Source of the DNA: JAAUQA01 sp036351435
GTDB lineage: Bacteria; Pseudomonadota; Gammaproteobacteria; Competibacterales; Competibacteraceae
Direction of reading: 5' to 3'
Length of the DNA: 44,057 bases
Assembly: GCA_036351435.1 (NCBI GenBank)
Contig: JAZBPA010000308.1
Location: 1 to 44,057, forward strand
Shown: positions 41,782-44,057 of the stretch, in pieces
Layout of the letters: each line of letters opens with the position of its first letter
Position numbering within the stretch: position 1 is the first letter of the stretch
The notes under the pieces: generated by a model
What the model was told of the DNA's origin: nothing
Seen by the model: only the letters and a program-made list of their open reading frames with translations
Database searches by the model: none
Translations under genes and position numbers: made by a program

Positions 41782-42906
41782 ATGAATCATTTTGATCTCG
41801 CCGTAGTCGGCGGCGGTATCGTCGGGTTGGCCCATGCACTGGCTGCAGTTAAGCGCGGTAAACGAGTCGTGCTGATTGAACGTGATGCACGCGCTGTGGG
41901 TGCATCGATCCGTAATTTCGGGTTTGTGACCGTTACCGGTCAACAGGCTGGTCAAGCCTGGGAACGGGCGATGCGCTCACGAGATATTTGGGATGAAGTG
42001 GCCTTCGCCGCCGGTATTCCAATCATCCATCAGGGTTTGGCCGTTGTAGCGCGAAGCCCTGAGGCCCTGGCAGTGCTTGAAGAGTTTATTGCGACGCCTA
42101 TGGGAGCCGAGTGTCAATTACTTTCCACCGATGTGGCGCTGCGACGCTTCCCAATGCTACGTCCAGAGGGTGTCACCGGTTGTTTGTGGAGCCCGCATGA
42201 ACGGCGGGTCGAATCCCGCGATGCTATTCCCGAACTCACCGCTTATCTGGCTAACCTCGGCGTTACGCTTAAGCCCGGCGTACTGGTCCGAACTGTGGAA
42301 CCGCCGCGGATCGAAACCACGGCGGGCCTGATTCACGCCGATGCGTGTGTGGTCTGTCCCGGTGATGATTTTCTTACCCTATTCCCCGAGCGTATAGCCC
42401 GCTATAGCTTGCGTCGATCCAAATTACATATGTTGCGGCTGGCCTCTCAGCCGGACAAATGGAAATTACCAGGATCGGTAATGGCTGATCTGAGTCTGGT
42501 GCGGTATTTAGGCTATGCCGAACTACCCGCTGCAGCAGCTCTGAAAGCCAAGTTGGAACGAGAAAAGTCTGAAGCGCTGGAAAACGGTATCCATTTGATC
42601 GTCGTGCAAAGCGCTGATGGATCGCTGGTGGTGGGCGATTCCCATCACTATGACGACACACCCGATCCCTTTGCCCCCGAGGTAGTGGACAGCATCATTC
42701 TCAATTGTGCCAACGAGGTGCTGGATATCCCCAATCCCCAGGTCATCGAACGCTGGACCGGCGTATACGCTTCTAGCAATGAGCAACTGGCGCTGGTGGA
42801 TCGCCCTAGCGATGCGGTGCGTATTGTGATGGTCACCAGCGGCACCGGTGCCAGCACCGGCTTTGCGATAGGTGAGGAAGTGATCGCCGATCTGTTTGGC
42901 GCTTGA
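41782..42906 (+). CDS. FAD-dependent oxidoreductase, phosphonate-associated clade (TIGR03364-like)
   Basis: 374 residues of the D-amino-acid-oxidase fold. The FAD-binding GxGxxG is at the N terminus (LAVVGGGIVGLAHALAAVKR), followed by SIRNFGFVTVTGQQAG and, at the C terminus, WTGVYASSNEQLAL and VTSGTGASTGFAIGEE. This clade is typically found beside phosphonatase genes, and members are proposed or shown to oxidise aminoethylphosphonate-type amines to phosphonoacetaldehyde. That product is exactly the substrate of PhnX, whose gene starts 13 bases after this stop. GAGGAG precedes the ATG. Confidence 0.85.
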   Translation: MNHFDLAVVGGGIVGLAHALAAVKRGKRVVLIERDARAVGASIRNFGFVTVTGQQAGQAWERAMRSRDIWDEVAFAAGIPIIHQGLAVVARSPEALAVLEEFIATPMGAECQLLSTDVALRRFPMLRPEGVTGCLWSPHERRVESRDAIPELTAYLANLGVTLKPGVLVRTVEPPRIETTAGLIHADACVVCPGDDFLTLFPERIARYSLRRSKLHMLRLASQPDKWKLPGSVMADLSLVRYLGYAELPAAAALKAKLEREKSEALENGIHLIVVQSADGSLVVGDSHHYDDTPDPFAPEVVDSIILNCANEVLDIPNPQVIERWTGVYASSNEQLALVDRPSDAVRIVMVTSGTGASTGFAIGEEVIADLFGA

Positions 42907-42919
42907 CGGAGTAACCGAC

Positions 42920-43732
42920 ATGACTGAACCCTTGGCTGTTAAAGCCGTTATCTTCGACTGGGCTGGCACCGTTGTGGACTATGGGAGTCGTGCCCCAATG
43001 CAGGCGTTCCTCGAAGTATTCAAACGCTTCAACCTGAAAATCACCATCGACGAAGCCCGAATTCCAATGGGACTACCCAAGTGGGATCATATTCATGCGC
43101 TGTGCCAACTGCCGCGAATCGCCGAGGCTTGGCGGCAGTTGCATGGACGCGAGTTCAATAATGCTGATGTCGATGCCATTTACGAGGTATTTGTACCCAT
43201 GAATACCCAAGTGATTGGCGATTATGCCGAGCTGATTCCCGGAGTTGTCAGCACAGTCCGGGAACTGCGCAACCGGGGGTTAAAAATCGGATCCACCACC
43301 GGTTATGTACATGACATCATGGATGTGTTGATGCCCTTAGCAGCCAAACAGGGCTTTACACCAGATTGTATGGTGTGCGCCGGGGATTTAGCGGCGGGTC
43401 GGCCTACCCCGCTGATGATGTACCAGTGTTTCATCGAGCTGAACGTCTGGCCGGCTGCAGCTTGCGTCAAGGTAGACGATACCGTCCCTGGAATTGCTGA
43501 GGGATTGGCTGCAGGCACTTGGACCGTTGGGGTTGCGGTCACTGGTAACGGATTTGGCTTATCTCCTCAGGAGACGGCTAAATTATCCCCAGAGGAGTTT
43601 GCCGAGCGTCGTGCCCAGTCGGTTCGTGAATTGGAAACAGCAGGTGCTCATTATGTGATTGATGGAGTAGCTGATTTATTACCCGTGATAGAGCAAATCA
43701 ACATCCGTTTGAGTCGGGGTGAGCATCCCTAA
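42920..43732 (+). CDS. phnX: phosphonoacetaldehyde hydrolase (phosphonatase)
   Basis: 270 residues from ATG 42920 (GGAG eight bases upstream); the open frame extends eight codons back into the previous gene. It is a HAD hydrolase with the nucleophile Asp13 in VIFDWAGTVVDYG and the Schiff-base lysine Lys54 in MGLPKWDHI, the residue that sets true phosphonatases apart. Later motifs IGSTTGY and VKVDDTVPGIAEG complete the site; the usual VKVGDT reads VKVDDT here. It cleaves phosphonoacetaldehyde to acetaldehyde and phosphate. Paired with the FAD oxidoreductase rather than transaminase PhnW, which is not seen. Confidence 0.94.
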   Translation: MTEPLAVKAVIFDWAGTVVDYGSRAPMQAFLEVFKRFNLKITIDEARIPMGLPKWDHIHALCQLPRIAEAWRQLHGREFNNADVDAIYEVFVPMNTQVIGDYAELIPGVVSTVRELRNRGLKIGSTTGYVHDIMDVLMPLAAKQGFTPDCMVCAGDLAAGRPTPLMMYQCFIELNVWPAAACVKVDDTVPGIAEGLAAGTWTVGVAVTGNGFGLSPQETAKLSPEEFAERRAQSVRELETAGAHYVIDGVADLLPVIEQINIRLSRGEHP

Positions 43733-43773
43733 TAGATGGCGCTGTTTATTTATACTAAATCCAGTCGGAACAT

Positions 43774-44057
43774 TTAGCTATCGGCTGGAGTTTTCAAATA
43801 TTCTAGCCACGCTTTCAAAATTAAAGCTCTCTGTTTCACGATTGGCGCAACCAAGTCATTGCTATCTCCTGCACGCATCAGTTGGTACATTGTCCCTCGT
43901 TGGTCGGCATACTTTATATCCAGTATCATTGAGATGAGTTTTATAGACTTATCCCGTTCTTCAAGCCAAGCGTGTTGTGAGGATTTTAAGGCTCTTTGGT
44001 AATTTCCGTTACACGCATCTGATTGATAAATCAGGCAAATGCTTCGTAACCGATCAA
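43774..44057 (-). CDS. LprI-like (DUF1311-type) protein, C-terminal part; runs off right edge
   Basis: The minus-strand frame is open from the window edge to TAA at 43774-43776, giving 93 residues. It reads ...CNGNYQRALKSSQHAWLEER then DKSIKLISMILDIKYADQRG and TMYQLM, ending LEYLKTPADS. The S.QHAWL-ER helix followed by a Gly-Thr-M segment resembles lysozyme-inhibitor LprI/DUF1311 domains, which are small envelope proteins. The start, and any signal peptide, are outside the window. The LprI call is tentative, but codon use and length support a real gene. Confidence 0.5.
   Translation of the reverse strand, partial: DRLRSICLIYQSDACNGNYQRALKSSQHAWLEERDKSIKLISMILDIKYADQRGTMYQLMRAGDSNDLVAPIVKQRALILKAWLEYLKTPADS

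Noticed and set aside
41653..41955. 100-codon minus-strand frame upstream of sctX
   Set aside because: Overlaps the start of the FAD oxidoreductase gene and has no family features.
1..44057. CRISPR arrays, tRNA or rRNA genes, complete insertion sequences
   Set aside because: No regular spacer-repeat series, no cloverleaf or rRNA-like sequence and no full transposase were seen on reading both strands.

Overview
The window looks like chromosomal DNA of a gammaproteobacterium. Oligoribonuclease, the large NAD-glutamate dehydrogenase, NptA, and the dipeptide-type ABC proteins all read as typical proteobacterial versions, and the base composition is balanced except for one AT-rich patch near 29.1-29.5 kb. 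Species cannot be fixed from the sequence; an uncultured or environmental lineage is my guess.

Layout. 1-6 kb holds housekeeping genes: the start of an NAD-glutamate dehydrogenase (minus), a PAS-PAS-GGDEF-EAL protein (minus), oligoribonuclease (plus), then a Na/Pi cotransporter with two small downstream genes. At 6.0 kb lies a short insertion-sequence remnant. 6.2-8.7 kb (minus) holds a 2OG-Fe(II) oxygenase, a PhnZ-like phosphonate oxygenase and an App1-type phosphatase. 8.9-16.1 kb (plus) is a five-gene family-5 (Dpp/Opp-like) ABC transporter operon ending in an alkaline-phosphatase-superfamily hydrolase. 41.8-43.7 kb (plus) holds an FAD aminophosphonate oxidoreductase and phosphonatase PhnX. 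A partial LprI-like gene closes the window.

The centre, 16.1-41.5 kb, is a type III secretion (T3SS) island of Ysc-like gene order, almost entirely on the minus strand. It has three blocks: sctX-Y-V-N-O; sctQ-R-S-T-U plus a tiny glycine-zipper protein; and sctC-D-yscE-F-G-sctI-[DUF1521 protein]-sctJ-K-L. Between sctO and sctQ, where sctP normally sits, is an 8-kb cargo: a LuxR-type regulator with a degenerate receiver, a membrane-anchored small protein, a 1057-residue SH3b/LysM protein with a toxin-like C terminus, a polymorphic endonuclease toxin, its YezG-type immunity protein, and a putative lipoprotein.

The T3SS is unusual in several ways that point together. SctC stops after the N0-N1 domains and has no secretin pore. 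SctU has Asp-Ser-Gly-Val where the self-cleaving Asn-Pro-Thr-His should be. No SctP ruler, translocator, tip protein or SctW is visible. A protein with a NopE-type GD-PHV self-cleavage motif is built into the structural operon. A toxin with its own immunity gene sits among the secretion genes, which suggests bacterial targets. Phosphorus genes flank the island on both sides, and the T3SS may have been inserted into a phosphonate-use operon. All functions are inferred from sequence reading alone.
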